64,000 bases of DNA from Alistipes sp. (lineage in GTDB: Bacteria > Bacteroidota > Bacteroidia > Bacteroidales > Rikenellaceae), in contig JAFTVW010000054.1 in assembly GCA_017465605.1 (NCBI GenBank), positions 1-64,000 of the forward strand. Reading direction: 5' to 3'. The number at the start of each line of letters is the position of its first letter. The stretch's first letter is position 1. Positions 18,373 to 27,182 of the stretch are shown in pieces. The notes beneath the pieces were generated by a model. It was not told the DNA's origin. It was given only the letters and a program-made list of their open reading frames with translations, and made no database searches. The position numbers and the translations under genes are program-made.

Positions 18373-19124
18373 AACTTCTAAGAAATAAAGTTGCACTTAT
18401 CACTGGGGCAGGTCGTGGCATTGGCCGGGTGATTGCAGAACAATTTGCTAAAGATGGTGCCATCGTCTATGTCAACGATTTGCAGATGGGAGATATGGAT
18501 ATTTGGACAGGTGAATGCAGCAAGCTCAACAATACAAAGGTTGTTCCTATTTGTTTTGATGTGACAAATACAGTTCAGTTGAAGCAGAATTTGATGACAA
18601 TATTCAGGGAAGAAGGTCGGATAGATGCGGTAGTGAATAATGCAGCCATTATTTCCAATCAGAAGTTGGGAATGGTGACCAAAGATTTGTTGCAAAAAAT
18701 GTATTCGGTTAATGTCTTTGCAGTGATAGATATGCTTCAAATAGCCTCGCGTTTAATGGCAAGAACCGGAGGTGGATGTTTTGTCAATATTGCAAGTATT
18801 ACAGGTGTGGTGGGATCCCCAGGCCAAGTCGCATATTCTTCAAGCAAAGGTGCTATTATTGCTATGACCAAATCTGCAGCTAAGGAGCTATCGTCTATGA
18901 ATGTACGTGTAAATGCTGTAGCCCCTGGCATTATTGAAACTGAACGCTTTAAAGAACTATATGAAAGTGATGGGGAAAAGATGGCCCAACGTATATCTCG
19001 TATTGCATTAGGCCGTTTAGGGTCTCCTCAAGATGTAGCAAATGCGGTATCTTTCCTTGCTTCTGATAGAGCAAGCTATGTTTCAGGACACATTCTTGGA
19101 GTTGATGGTTGTGCTAGTATTTAA
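18369..19124 (+). CDS. Short-chain dehydrogenase/reductase, FabG-like (second acyl module)
   Basis: 251-residue classical SDR: TGAGRGIG near residue 14, NNAAI, a SITGVVGSPGQVAYSSSKGA stretch with the YxxxK pair, and LASDRASYVSGHILGVDG at the end. It is the second FabG-like protein of the locus and precedes an adenylating ligase and an ACP. A role in reducing or oxidising a carrier-bound or free acyl precursor is plausible but unproved. ATGA overlap with the preceding glycosyltransferase. Confidence 0.8.
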   Translation: MKLLRNKVALITGAGRGIGRVIAEQFAKDGAIVYVNDLQMGDMDIWTGECSKLNNTKVVPICFDVTNTVQLKQNLMTIFREEGRIDAVVNNAAIISNQKLGMVTKDLLQKMYSVNVFAVIDMLQIASRLMARTGGGCFVNIASITGVVGSPGQVAYSSSKGAIIAMTKSAAKELSSMNVRVNAVAPGIIETERFKELYESDGEKMAQRISRIALGRLGSPQDVANAVSFLASDRASYVSGHILGVDGCASI

Positions 19125-19145
19125 TGTATAATTAGGTGTGTAAAT

Positions 19146-20537
19146 ATGTTCTTAAACTTAAATAAAAAAAATCCTGATAAGATTGCCGTTATTGATGATA
19201 GTGGTGAAAGTTTGACTTATGGAGACTTATGTAAATATGCAGAGGAGTTTGCTTCAGCTTTACCATATAGAACTCTTATTTTTATTTTGTCTGAAAATAC
19301 GAATGGTTCACTCTTAGGATACACATCTGCTCTAAGTAATCGTGTAGTTCCTCTTATTATTAGTAATAAGACAGAACAGACGTTGTTTGATTCGCTGTAT
19401 GAAAAGTATCAACCGGAATATTTATGGCTGCCTACACAGCGGGTTGATGATTTTGATTCTAATTTTAATGAGATAGTATATACAACTCATGGCTATTCCT
19501 TGGTGAAAACAAGTTTTAAAACGCCAGAGCTTTATGAAGAATTATCCTTGTTACTCCCTACCTCAGGAAGTACGGGAAGTCCTAAATTGGTCCGTCATAG
19601 TTATCGAAACATAGAAGCAAACGCAGAGAATGTAATGAATCTATTCGAACTGACAAGTGATGAACGAGCTATGGCTGTGCTACCTATGCATTATACGATG
19701 GGATTATCAGTGATTGCCAGTCATCTATATGCTGGGGCAACTCTGCTTTTGTGTAATAAATCTTTATTAGATGCTGGGTTCTGGAAAATGCTTAAAAGTG
19801 GAGCTACAAGTTTTACAGGTGTACCATATAGTTACGAACTGCTGATGAAATTGAGATTTACTCGTATGGATTTGCCTAACTTGAAAATCATAACTCAAGG
19901 AGGTGGTAAGTTAAAGGAGGAAATGTGGATGCATTTAGCAAATTATGCACAAGAAAAAGGCAAGAAGTTTATTGCTACATATGGACAAAGTGAGTGTACA
20001 GCTCGAATGGCTTATTTGCCTGCTGAGTTGGCATTAGCGAAACCATGTAGTATTGGTATTGCAGAGCCGGGGGGGAAACTATCTATTGTAGATGCAGAAG
20101 GTAATGAGTCATTTGAAGGGGAAGCTATTGGTGAAATGGTATATAGAGGAGAGAATGTAACATTAGGATATGCAACATGTAAGGATGATCTTACAAAAGG
20201 TGACGAAAACCACGGTGTGATCCATACTGGAGATATCGCAAGACGTGATGGTGATGGGTATTACTACATTGTTGGCAGAATGAAGCGGTTTTTGAAAATT
20301 TTTGGACTTCGTATAGGTTTAGATGAGTTGGAGAATCTTATTTGTTCCAACTTCGATACTGATTGTTATTGTAGTGGTACAGATGAGAAATTAATTATCA
20401 AAATAACTAATTCGGATGTTATAGATATTATTCCTATGTTTATTGAGGAAAAAACACACCTTTTTCACCAACGTATTGAGATAATAGTCATCGATAAGAT
20501 TATTCGCAATGAGGCAGGTAAAGTGATTAATCAATAA
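19146..20537 (+). CDS. AMP-dependent acyl-CoA/acyl-ACP synthetase (ANL superfamily)
   Basis: 463 residues, short for the superfamily but with its core motifs: LLPTSGSTGSPKLVRHS (A3), ATYGQSECTARM (A5), HTGDIARRDGDGYYYIVGRMKRFLKIFGLRIGLDELE (A7/A8 hinge) and the final RNEAGKVINQ with the A10 lysine. It activates a carboxylic acid as acyl-AMP. The ACP 11 bases downstream is the likely acceptor, so it probably loads that ACP. The acid is unknown. No condensation or thioesterase domain is present. Confidence 0.85.
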   Translation: MFLNLNKKNPDKIAVIDDSGESLTYGDLCKYAEEFASALPYRTLIFILSENTNGSLLGYTSALSNRVVPLIISNKTEQTLFDSLYEKYQPEYLWLPTQRVDDFDSNFNEIVYTTHGYSLVKTSFKTPELYEELSLLLPTSGSTGSPKLVRHSYRNIEANAENVMNLFELTSDERAMAVLPMHYTMGLSVIASHLYAGATLLLCNKSLLDAGFWKMLKSGATSFTGVPYSYELLMKLRFTRMDLPNLKIITQGGGKLKEEMWMHLANYAQEKGKKFIATYGQSECTARMAYLPAELALAKPCSIGIAEPGGKLSIVDAEGNESFEGEAIGEMVYRGENVTLGYATCKDDLTKGDENHGVIHTGDIARRDGDGYYYIVGRMKRFLKIFGLRIGLDELENLICSNFDTDCYCSGTDEKLIIKITNSDVIDIIPMFIEEKTHLFHQRIEIIVIDKIIRNEAGKVINQ

Positions 20538-20548
20538 TAAAGAAAGAT

Positions 20549-20788
20549 ATGAATAATGTAGAAAAATTGAATGAAATTTTTGTAGAGATATTCTCTTGTA
20601 ACGTATCTGAGTTAAAAACAGAATTCAATAAAGATGCCATAGACGGATGGGATAGCGTGCGTCAGTTAACTTTGACTTCTGCAATTGAAGACACTTTTGA
20701 TGTTTTATTGGATCCTGAAGATATTATAGCATGCACATCTTATAATGCTGTAATAGACGTTCTGAGGAAGTACGAAATTGAGTTGTAA
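20549..20788 (+). CDS. Acyl carrier protein, second in the locus
   Basis: 79 residues with a canonical carrier site: IDGWDSVRQLTLTSAIEDTFDV, S36 being the expected phosphopantetheine attachment residue. Acidic composition and the terminal SYNAVIDVLRKY helix fit the family. Its partner is probably the adenylating enzyme just upstream (11-base gap). It differs clearly from the ACP at 10732 in and around the site, so the two modules are likely not interchangeable. Six bases separate it from the next gene. Confidence 0.85.
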   Translation: MNNVEKLNEIFVEIFSCNVSELKTEFNKDAIDGWDSVRQLTLTSAIEDTFDVLLDPEDIIACTSYNAVIDVLRKYEIEL

Positions 20789-20794
20789 TTTTTT

Positions 20795-22150
20795 ATGAAA
20801 TTAAATTTAACGGAATATTTACGGCAAGAGCTAAGCATCAAAGGGCTAGAAGAATTACTAATTGATGAGCGTCCATTGTGGCGTATAGTTAGATCTGAAT
20901 TTCGAGATGTTTATATGGGTGGGGGACAGATTACTGTTCCTCCTAATGTACGTCCTTTTGATATTCTACTAAACGTATGTCGCTCCGCTGGAACTATCAC
21001 AAAAGTTTTATTGTGTGGTAAGAAATGCAAATATATATTTTTGCCACATCCTCGACTCTTCGACATAAATGGTATGTATATGGATCGCTTGACCGATCCG
21101 CTCATTGACTATTCGGATATTAAGGATGAGTACATTATTTTAGAGCGTCATCAGAATGGCACTCATAAACGTCCGAGATACCATTCGGAAAAGGTGGTGT
21201 ATTTAGATGTTATTGATGTTTTGGGGAAAGTATTTGGCAAACTTCTGAAACCTTACTATGCACGCAAATATAGGCGTAATATCGAGGACTTGATTAACTT
21301 GCTGAAGACAGAATTGGTTTTTAATGAAACTATAATCAAGGCTATGTTTGAACGATTAATAGCTGAGCACAAAGTACTTTGTAAGTTAATTTATCCTTTG
21401 TTGAATAGTTTAAGTCCAAAGTATGTGTTTTATGCACCTCGTGATACGTTTTTTCATGTGGTAGATTACTGTAAGAAACGTCATATTACATGTTGTGAAA
21501 TGCAGCACGGGGTCGTTGTTGCTGATAGTCTCCTATACACAGGTATTTATAATAGGCAGATAGATCCTGATTATTTCCTCGTCTTTGGCAAAGACAATAT
21601 CAGCCGCTATTTTGGATTGCCTTTAGACTTAGTGAAAAATGTGGGATTCCCATTTAAGAACTATGTTAATGATTTAGGATTAGAATCATATGGACCAAGT
21701 GTAGTCTTATTTGTATCTGAACCACAGATTACCAATGAAATGATTGGCAATCTTGCAGAATTGGCAACTATTTATCCACAATTTGAGTATCATATTCGTT
21801 TACACCCACACGAGGACTTAAGCACGAAACAAAGAAATTGCATTGATAGAGTTCCAAATATGAAGGTGGTTGATAATTCAGTGGAGTCGTTCTGCGCATT
21901 ATCAAGATACACAGCAATTGTTGGAGAAAATTCTTCCGTTTTGTATGAGGCCATGAGTCTTGGTAAGAAGGTGGGGCGATTTAACTATGGTGGGCTTGTT
22001 GTGATTGAGTCACAATTAATACATGGCGGCACAGTGTTAAACTCTCCAAAAGATTTCTATCGGTTCATGAATGAGTCTTATGACAATGCTAACGACTCGA
22101 AAGAAATATATTCAGATTATCAACGGGAAACAATGAAACAATTTGTATGA
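20795..22150 (+). CDS. Putative GT-B-like glycosyltransferase or surface-polysaccharide protein
   Basis: 451 residues; I do not recognise a precise family. The C-terminal third resembles GT-B enzymes of the CDP-glycerol phosphotransferase/capsule type: EYHIRLHPHEDL, then SRYTAIVGENSSVLYEAMSLGKKVGRFNYGG. MQHGVVVADSLLYTG in the middle also recurs in such proteins (the QHG motif). No signal peptide or membrane segment. No other gene in the window is an obvious nonulosonate transferase, so it is a candidate for moving the Pse residue, by elimination only. ATGA overlap with the NeuD-type gene. Confidence 0.55.
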   Translation: MKLNLTEYLRQELSIKGLEELLIDERPLWRIVRSEFRDVYMGGGQITVPPNVRPFDILLNVCRSAGTITKVLLCGKKCKYIFLPHPRLFDINGMYMDRLTDPLIDYSDIKDEYIILERHQNGTHKRPRYHSEKVVYLDVIDVLGKVFGKLLKPYYARKYRRNIEDLINLLKTELVFNETIIKAMFERLIAEHKVLCKLIYPLLNSLSPKYVFYAPRDTFFHVVDYCKKRHITCCEMQHGVVVADSLLYTGIYNRQIDPDYFLVFGKDNISRYFGLPLDLVKNVGFPFKNYVNDLGLESYGPSVVLFVSEPQITNEMIGNLAELATIYPQFEYHIRLHPHEDLSTKQRNCIDRVPNMKVVDNSVESFCALSRYTAIVGENSSVLYEAMSLGKKVGRFNYGGLVVIESQLIHGGTVLNSPKDFYRFMNESYDNANDSKEIYSDYQRETMKQFV

Positions 22151-22776
22151 AACAATTGATTATTATTGGTGCAGGTGGTATGGGACGCACTATTTATGAT
22201 ATGGCTATTGAAAATAGCGGTTATCACAAGGATTTTGAAGTCAAAGGGTTTATAGATGACAATACGCATCAGTTAGACAATTTTGAAAATTACCCTTCTA
22301 TTGTGGGAACTATTTCTGAATATGTTCCACAGAAAGATGACATATTTGTATGTTCAATAGGGGGGGATTCTCGACGTGCTTGTATGGAAATGATTATCAA
22401 TCGTGGAGGTGAATTTATGACAATGATTCATCCCACTTCACGTATAGGCACCAATGTACACATTGGGAAAGGATCATACATAGGAGCTTATACTATTATT
22501 GCAGCTGATGCCTATATTGATGACTACAATTTTATTCAGTCGCACACCATTGTGGGACATGATTGTAAGATTGGTATGTGGAATCGCATTGATTCTTATG
22601 TGATGTTAGTTGGTGCTACTGAAATCGGAAATGGATGTACATTGCATACTCGTTGTATGATTAGCCACAATGTTCACATAGGTGATGGTGTACATGTTGG
22701 CGCGTCTAGTTTGGTAATTAATGATGTAGGTGCTGGTACAACCGTCTTTGGGTCACCTGCTAGAAGAATCAAGTAA
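22147..22776 (+). CDS. NeuD/PglD-type sugar O- or N-acyltransferase
   Basis: 209 residues. The N-terminus IIIGAGGMGRTIYDMAI with FIDDNTH is the nucleotide-sugar-binding domain of the NeuD family, and from about residue 100 hexapeptide repeats form a left-handed beta helix (IGTNVHIGKGSYIGAYTIIAADA, IGNGCTLHTRCMISHNVHIGDGVHVGASSLV). It transfers an acetyl or other acyl group to a sugar. Candidates are the 4-amino sugar made by the PglE/WcfR-type enzyme, or the nonulosonate. Position downstream of the ligase and ACP makes it a possible user of the loaded acyl group. Confidence 0.83.
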   Translation: MKQLIIIGAGGMGRTIYDMAIENSGYHKDFEVKGFIDDNTHQLDNFENYPSIVGTISEYVPQKDDIFVCSIGGDSRRACMEMIINRGGEFMTMIHPTSRIGTNVHIGKGSYIGAYTIIAADAYIDDYNFIQSHTIVGHDCKIGMWNRIDSYVMLVGATEIGNGCTLHTRCMISHNVHIGDGVHVGASSLVINDVGAGTTVFGSPARRIK

Positions 22777-22800
22777 ACTTTTTACAAATATAGTTAGAAA

Positions 22801-23946
22801 ATGTATAAAATATGTTCGTGCTGTATCATGGATACAAAGGCAGACCCTTCAATGGTAATTGAAGAGAATGGAAAGTGTGAACGTTGCAATATGTATGAAA
22901 GAACAATTGCACCAAACTGGAATTATGGTCGTGGGCATGAAAAGGAACTATTGGACCTTTTGACTAGGATAAAGAAAGCTGGTGAGGGAAAGAAATATGA
23001 CTGCTTGATAGGATTGTCGGGGGGAATTGATTCCACCTATGTGCTTCACATGGCCATTAAAGAGTGGGGATTGCGTCCGCTTGTGTTTCATGTTGATTCA
23101 GGTTTTGACCTTCCTTTATGTGTACATAATATTCATGCCATTTGTGATAAATTAGGAGTAGAACTTAAGGTTGTTAAGATTAATTATGAGGACATGCGTA
23201 ATTTTCAATTAGCTATGTTCCGTACGGGTATGGCCTGTTTGGATATTCCTCAAGATCATGCATTCGTGCAGATGGTAGAGCAGTTTGCAGTTGATAATGA
23301 TATAAATTATATTCTTAATGGCGAGAATATTTCTACTGAAGCTTTTGTTAATCCAGCGTATTGGAGCAAAACTTATGGTGGTAGTGCAACAGACCCTGTG
23401 TTTCTGAAGGATGTGATAAAGAAACATTCACCAGCTCCATTGAAAAATTATAGATTCACTAATACATATCGTAGAAAAATTTGGTTGCCGTATATTAAAG
23501 GAGTTAAGGTGGTGAAACCTATAAACCTTATACCGTACGACTATGAGACTATAAAAAAAACTCTCTTTGATGAGTATGGATATATCGCTTATCCTCAGAA
23601 ACACTTCGAGAGTCTTATTACAAAGTTTGTAGAGGGGTGGTGGTATCCAAAGCGTTTTGGTTACGATGTCCGTAACCACCAATTGTCTTCTTTGGTAGTA
23701 ACAGGGCAGATTTCTAGAGAAAATGCTCTTGAACGATTATCTAAACCTCCAGTGACAGAAGAAGAGGCAAAAAAAATGTTCAAGCAGGTGGCAGATTTCT
23801 TGAGAATTAGCGAAGATGAGTTACAAAGCTATTTTAATATGCCATTAGGAAAAAGAAATGATTACAAACATGGTAGCAACTGGCTTGTCAAAATAGGTAT
23901 AAAACTGATGTTCGCGCTTGGAAGGGAAAAAAGAGTAAGAAAATAG
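22801..23946 (+). CDS. N-acetyl sugar amidotransferase (WbpG/PseA family)
   Basis: 381 residues. The N-terminal CSCCIMDTKADPSMVIEENGKCERC has the two CxxC-type pairs of the family, followed by the PP-loop LIGLSGGIDST (S73 to S78) that binds ATP. Known members convert an N-acetyl group of a sugar to an acetamidino group: WbpG with HisH/HisF-like partners in Pseudomonas, PseA in Campylobacter for Pse5Ac7Am. Given the Pse genes, an acetamidino pseudaminate or an amidinated amino sugar is likely. No HisH- or HisF-like gene is present in this window, so the ammonia source is unclear. Confidence 0.87.
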   Translation: MYKICSCCIMDTKADPSMVIEENGKCERCNMYERTIAPNWNYGRGHEKELLDLLTRIKKAGEGKKYDCLIGLSGGIDSTYVLHMAIKEWGLRPLVFHVDSGFDLPLCVHNIHAICDKLGVELKVVKINYEDMRNFQLAMFRTGMACLDIPQDHAFVQMVEQFAVDNDINYILNGENISTEAFVNPAYWSKTYGGSATDPVFLKDVIKKHSPAPLKNYRFTNTYRRKIWLPYIKGVKVVKPINLIPYDYETIKKTLFDEYGYIAYPQKHFESLITKFVEGWWYPKRFGYDVRNHQLSSLVVTGQISRENALERLSKPPVTEEEAKKMFKQVADFLRISEDELQSYFNMPLGKRNDYKHGSNWLVKIGIKLMFALGREKRVRK

Positions 23947-23957
23947 TTACATTACAT

Positions 23958-25160
23958 ATGAACATACTATTTCTAACAATGTCCAAGATGCTTTCGATAG
24001 AGAAACGGGGTATCTATACGGATCTAATGAGAAAATTCCGTAATGAGGGGCATAATGTTTATATTGTGACTCCTACGGAACGGAGGGATGGGCTTAAGAC
24101 ATGTGTGATTGAAGAGAAAGGTGTGAAGATTCTTTCTGTACGTATGCTTAATGTGCAGAAAACTAATGTGTTTGAAAAGGGAATCGGACAGCTATCAATT
24201 GAATTCCTTTACAAGTGGGCAATTATAAAATATTTTAAAGGGGTACGTTTCGACTTGATTCTTTATAGTACACCTCCGATAACCTTGACTAAGGTAATTG
24301 AATATGTCAAGAAGGCTAATTTGCATGCAAAGACTTATCTTTTGCTGAAGGATATTTTTCCTCAAAATGCAGTAGATATGGGGATGCTTTCCAAGACCGG
24401 TGTTAAGGGATTTCTTTATAATTTTTTTCGAGCAAAGGAGAAGAAATTGTATGCACTTTCGGATTATATTGGTTGTATGAGTCCTGCAAATGTAGAGTAT
24501 GTACTGAAGCATAATTTGGAGATTTCGGCAGATAAGGTAGAGATAGCACCGAATTCTATAGAGCTCATAGGAGCAGACATAAATACAAGTAAAAGTATAC
24601 TTGTAAAGTATAAGCTACCTACAGATAAACCAATTTTTATATATGGTGGCAATTTAGGTGTGCCGCAGGGTATTCCGTTTTTGATTGAATGTTTGGAGGT
24701 GAATGGAGATAGAGAGGATTGCCATTTTGTTGTGGTGGGGTCAGGAACTTACTACCTAAAATTGGCTGATTGGTTTGAAACTCGTAAGCCAAAAGCAGTG
24801 ACTGTGATGACTGGATTGCCTAGAATGGATTATGATTGTTTGGTACAGGCATGTCATGTGGGCTTGATATTTTTGGATTATCGTTTCACTATCCCTAATT
24901 TTCCGAGCCGTTTGCTTTCATATATAGAGTATAAAATGCCTATAATTGCTTGTACCGATCCTAATTGTGATATAGGCTTTATTGCCGAAATAAATGGTTT
25001 TGGATTTTATGCGCCAAGTAATGATGTGGTAGCATTTACTAAGGCTATTGACAAGATGCTTGCCAGCGATATTGCCACTATGGGAATGAAGGGTTATCAA
25101 TTCCTAAAAGAAAACTACCTCATAGAGCATACTTATAATATGATAATGAAACATTTTTAA
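23958..25160 (+). CDS. GT4 glycosyltransferase, WbuB-like (putative L-FucNAc transferase)
   Basis: 400 residues, GT-B fold. The N-terminus NILFLTMSKMLSIEKRGIYTDLMRKFRNEGHNV and the block YSTPPITLTKVIEYVKK..LLLKDIFPQNAVDMGML are typical of WbuB-type enzymes that go with UDP-L-FucNAc genes; the C-terminal half has YGGNLGVPQGIPFLIEC and VGSGTYYLKL. In Bacteroidales and E. coli O26-type loci these transfer L-FucNAc to the lipid-linked first sugar. It stands directly before the initiating transferase, which fits the second-step role. Donor assignment is inference from context. Confidence 0.82.
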   Translation: MNILFLTMSKMLSIEKRGIYTDLMRKFRNEGHNVYIVTPTERRDGLKTCVIEEKGVKILSVRMLNVQKTNVFEKGIGQLSIEFLYKWAIIKYFKGVRFDLILYSTPPITLTKVIEYVKKANLHAKTYLLLKDIFPQNAVDMGMLSKTGVKGFLYNFFRAKEKKLYALSDYIGCMSPANVEYVLKHNLEISADKVEIAPNSIELIGADINTSKSILVKYKLPTDKPIFIYGGNLGVPQGIPFLIECLEVNGDREDCHFVVVGSGTYYLKLADWFETRKPKAVTVMTGLPRMDYDCLVQACHVGLIFLDYRFTIPNFPSRLLSYIEYKMPIIACTDPNCDIGFIAEINGFGFYAPSNDVVAFTKAIDKMLASDIATMGMKGYQFLKENYLIEHTYNMIMKHF

Positions 25161-25164
25161 TAAT

Positions 25165-25806
25165 ATGACAAACTTTACAACTTCGCAGAAGTTATATATG
25201 TCTCTTGTGAAGCGTCCCATTGGATTCTTAGGGGCATTAGTGGCATTGGTTCTATTGTCGCCAATATTTTTGGCAACTATTGTTGTTTTGTTCTTTGCAA
25301 ACAAAGGGGCTGGGGTATTCTTTACTCAATACCGTCCAGGAAAGAATGAGAAGATTTTTAAGGTGTTAAAGTTTAAAACCATGACGGATGAGCGTGATTC
25401 TGAGGGTAATTTGTTACCAGATATGGACCGCCTTACACCAATAGGTAAGTTTGTCCGATCTACAAGTATTGACGAACTGCCTCAGTTGATAAATATTCTA
25501 AAAGGTGATATGGCTTTCATTGGCCCAAGACCTTTATTGGTAAAATATCTTCCACTTTATAGTGAAGAGCAACGAAGGCGTCATGATGTACTCCCGGGTA
25601 TGAGTGGATGGGCACAGGTGAATGGCCGCAACAACATCAGTTGGATAAAGAAATTTGAGTATGATGTGTATTATGTAGATCACATTGGTGCGGCAATGGA
25701 CATAAAGGTGTTCTTTACCACTATTAAGAAAGTTTTAATACGCGTAGATATTAACCAGAAAAGTAGCGAGGTTGCTACTATGGAAACATTCAATGGGTAC
25801 AATTGA
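25165..25806 (+). CDS. Initiating sugar-phosphate transferase (PglC/WcfS type)
   Basis: 213 residues of the bacterial sugar transferase family. One N-terminal hydrophobic segment (about residues 16-45, FLGALVALVLLSPIFLATIVVLFF) is followed by the catalytic domain with TQYRPGKNEKIFKVLKFKTM, RSTSIDELPQLINILKGDM, IGPRPLL and LPGMSGWAQVNGRN. Short, PglC-like forms transfer a phospho-diacetamido or amino-acetamido trideoxy sugar to undecaprenyl phosphate to start the repeat unit. The neighbouring PglE/WcfR-type aminotransferase would supply that sugar. ATG 4 bases after the preceding stop. Confidence 0.92.
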   Translation: MTNFTTSQKLYMSLVKRPIGFLGALVALVLLSPIFLATIVVLFFANKGAGVFFTQYRPGKNEKIFKVLKFKTMTDERDSEGNLLPDMDRLTPIGKFVRSTSIDELPQLINILKGDMAFIGPRPLLVKYLPLYSEEQRRRHDVLPGMSGWAQVNGRNNISWIKKFEYDVYYVDHIGAAMDIKVFFTTIKKVLIRVDINQKSSEVATMETFNGYN

Positions 25807-25884
25807 TGTGTGAAAAGTTTTTTTATTCAATAGATTGCTATGTTTGTATCGTAGAGTATTTGTTTGAATTGATAATATATAATT

Positions 25885-27144
25885 ATGTCAGAACGAAAAC
25901 CTATCTACCTTTGTCTTGCTCACATGAGCGAGGAGGGTATTGAACAAAAATATGTGAAGGAGGCTTTTGATACCAATTGGGTTGTACCATTGGGCCCAAA
26001 TGTTAATGCTTTCGAAGATGACCTTAAACAATTTGTTGGAGGTCAGCATGAAGTGGTAGCCTTATCGGCTGGAACTGCGGCTGTTCACCTTGCATTGTTG
26101 GCATGCGGTGTTGACTCCGGTGATGAGGTCTTGGTACAGAGTTTTACTTTTTGTGCATCAAGTCACCCAATTGCATATCTTGGAGCAACGCCAGTATTTG
26201 TCGATTCAGAAGTAGAGACCTGGAACATGGATCCAAACTTACTTGAAGAGGCTATTAAAGATCGTATTGCAAAAACAGGTAAGAAACCGAAGGCTATCGT
26301 TCCGGTCGCTTTGTATGGTATGCCTTATGATTGCACTCGTATTATGGAAGTTGCCAATCGTTATGAAATTCCAGTTATAGAAGATGCGGCAGAAGGTTTT
26401 GGCTCGAAATTTAATGGACGGGTTCTTGGGACATTCGGAAAATTTGGTGTGCTGTCGTTTAATGGTAATAAGATGATTACCACGTCTGGCGGCGGAGCCT
26501 TGATTTGCAACGATGCTGAAAGCAAAAACAAGATAATGTGGTATGCTACACAAGCCCGAGAGGCTTATCCATACTACCAACATGAAGAGATTGGTTATAA
26601 CTACCGAATGTCGAATATTTGTGCAGGTATTGGTCGTGGCCAAATGACGGTTGCAGATGCTCATATTGCCCACCATAAACACGTTCAGTCGCTTTATGAA
26701 GAGTTATTAGCCAATGTTGAAGGTATAACTGTCCACTCTCAACCAGCAACAGGTGAATATGATTCAAACTTTTGGTTATGTACAATAACTATTGACCCTG
26801 AGTTAAGGATAAAGGGACAAGAGAATGCTTATAAAGAGGTGATTAAGAGCGCAGTTGGCGGTGCTGCGGGTGTTATTCACGCGGTAGATTGCGCAACGAC
26901 AGATTGCCAACCTAATGATAATGTAGAGGCATTACGTATGTTCTTGCTTGATAATAAAATTGAAGCGCGCCCAGTATGGAAGCCTATGCATAAGCAACCG
27001 GTTTATAAGAATGCCCCTGCTTATGTAAACGGTGTTTCAGAGGCTATTTTCAAAGTTGGTATGTGCTTACCCGCCGGTCCATATGTCACTGATGATGATG
27101 TGCGTTATATAGTGGACAAGATCAAAGAAGCTATTGTGGATTAA
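25885..27144 (+). CDS. UDP-4-keto-6-deoxy-sugar aminotransferase (PglE/WcfR type)
   Basis: 419 residues, DegT/DnrJ/EryC1/StrS aminotransferase. The PLP lysine is K196 in LSFNGNKMITTSGGGAL, the form found in PglE/WcfR-type enzymes and different from the PseC form seen earlier. VVPLGPNVNAFEDDL, VIEDAAEGFGS, GYNYRMSNICAGIGRGQ and RPVWKPMHKQP also fit. It should aminate UDP-4-keto-6-deoxy-GlcNAc, giving the sugar used by the initiating transferase (as WcfR/WcfS do for AATGal in B. fragilis PSA). A retaining PglF/UngD-type dehydratase for its substrate is not seen here. Last gene before the locus terminator. Confidence 0.9.
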   Translation: MSERKPIYLCLAHMSEEGIEQKYVKEAFDTNWVVPLGPNVNAFEDDLKQFVGGQHEVVALSAGTAAVHLALLACGVDSGDEVLVQSFTFCASSHPIAYLGATPVFVDSEVETWNMDPNLLEEAIKDRIAKTGKKPKAIVPVALYGMPYDCTRIMEVANRYEIPVIEDAAEGFGSKFNGRVLGTFGKFGVLSFNGNKMITTSGGGALICNDAESKNKIMWYATQAREAYPYYQHEEIGYNYRMSNICAGIGRGQMTVADAHIAHHKHVQSLYEELLANVEGITVHSQPATGEYDSNFWLCTITIDPELRIKGQENAYKEVIKSAVGGAAGVIHAVDCATTDCQPNDNVEALRMFLLDNKIEARPVWKPMHKQPVYKNAPAYVNGVSEAIFKVGMCLPAGPYVTDDDVRYIVDKIKEAIVD

Positions 27145-27150
27145 TTTTAT

Positions 27151-27182
27151 AAACAGAGTCATTATGTGGCTCTGTTTTTTTT
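27151..27182 (+). terminator. Rho-independent terminator at the end of the polysaccharide locus
   Basis: Stem AAACAGAGTCA / TGGCTCTGTTT (8 core pairs with one G-U) around the loop TTATG, followed by an uninterrupted run of eight T. It lies 7 bases after the aminotransferase stop and ends one base before the ATG of the next gene. Confidence 0.88.
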
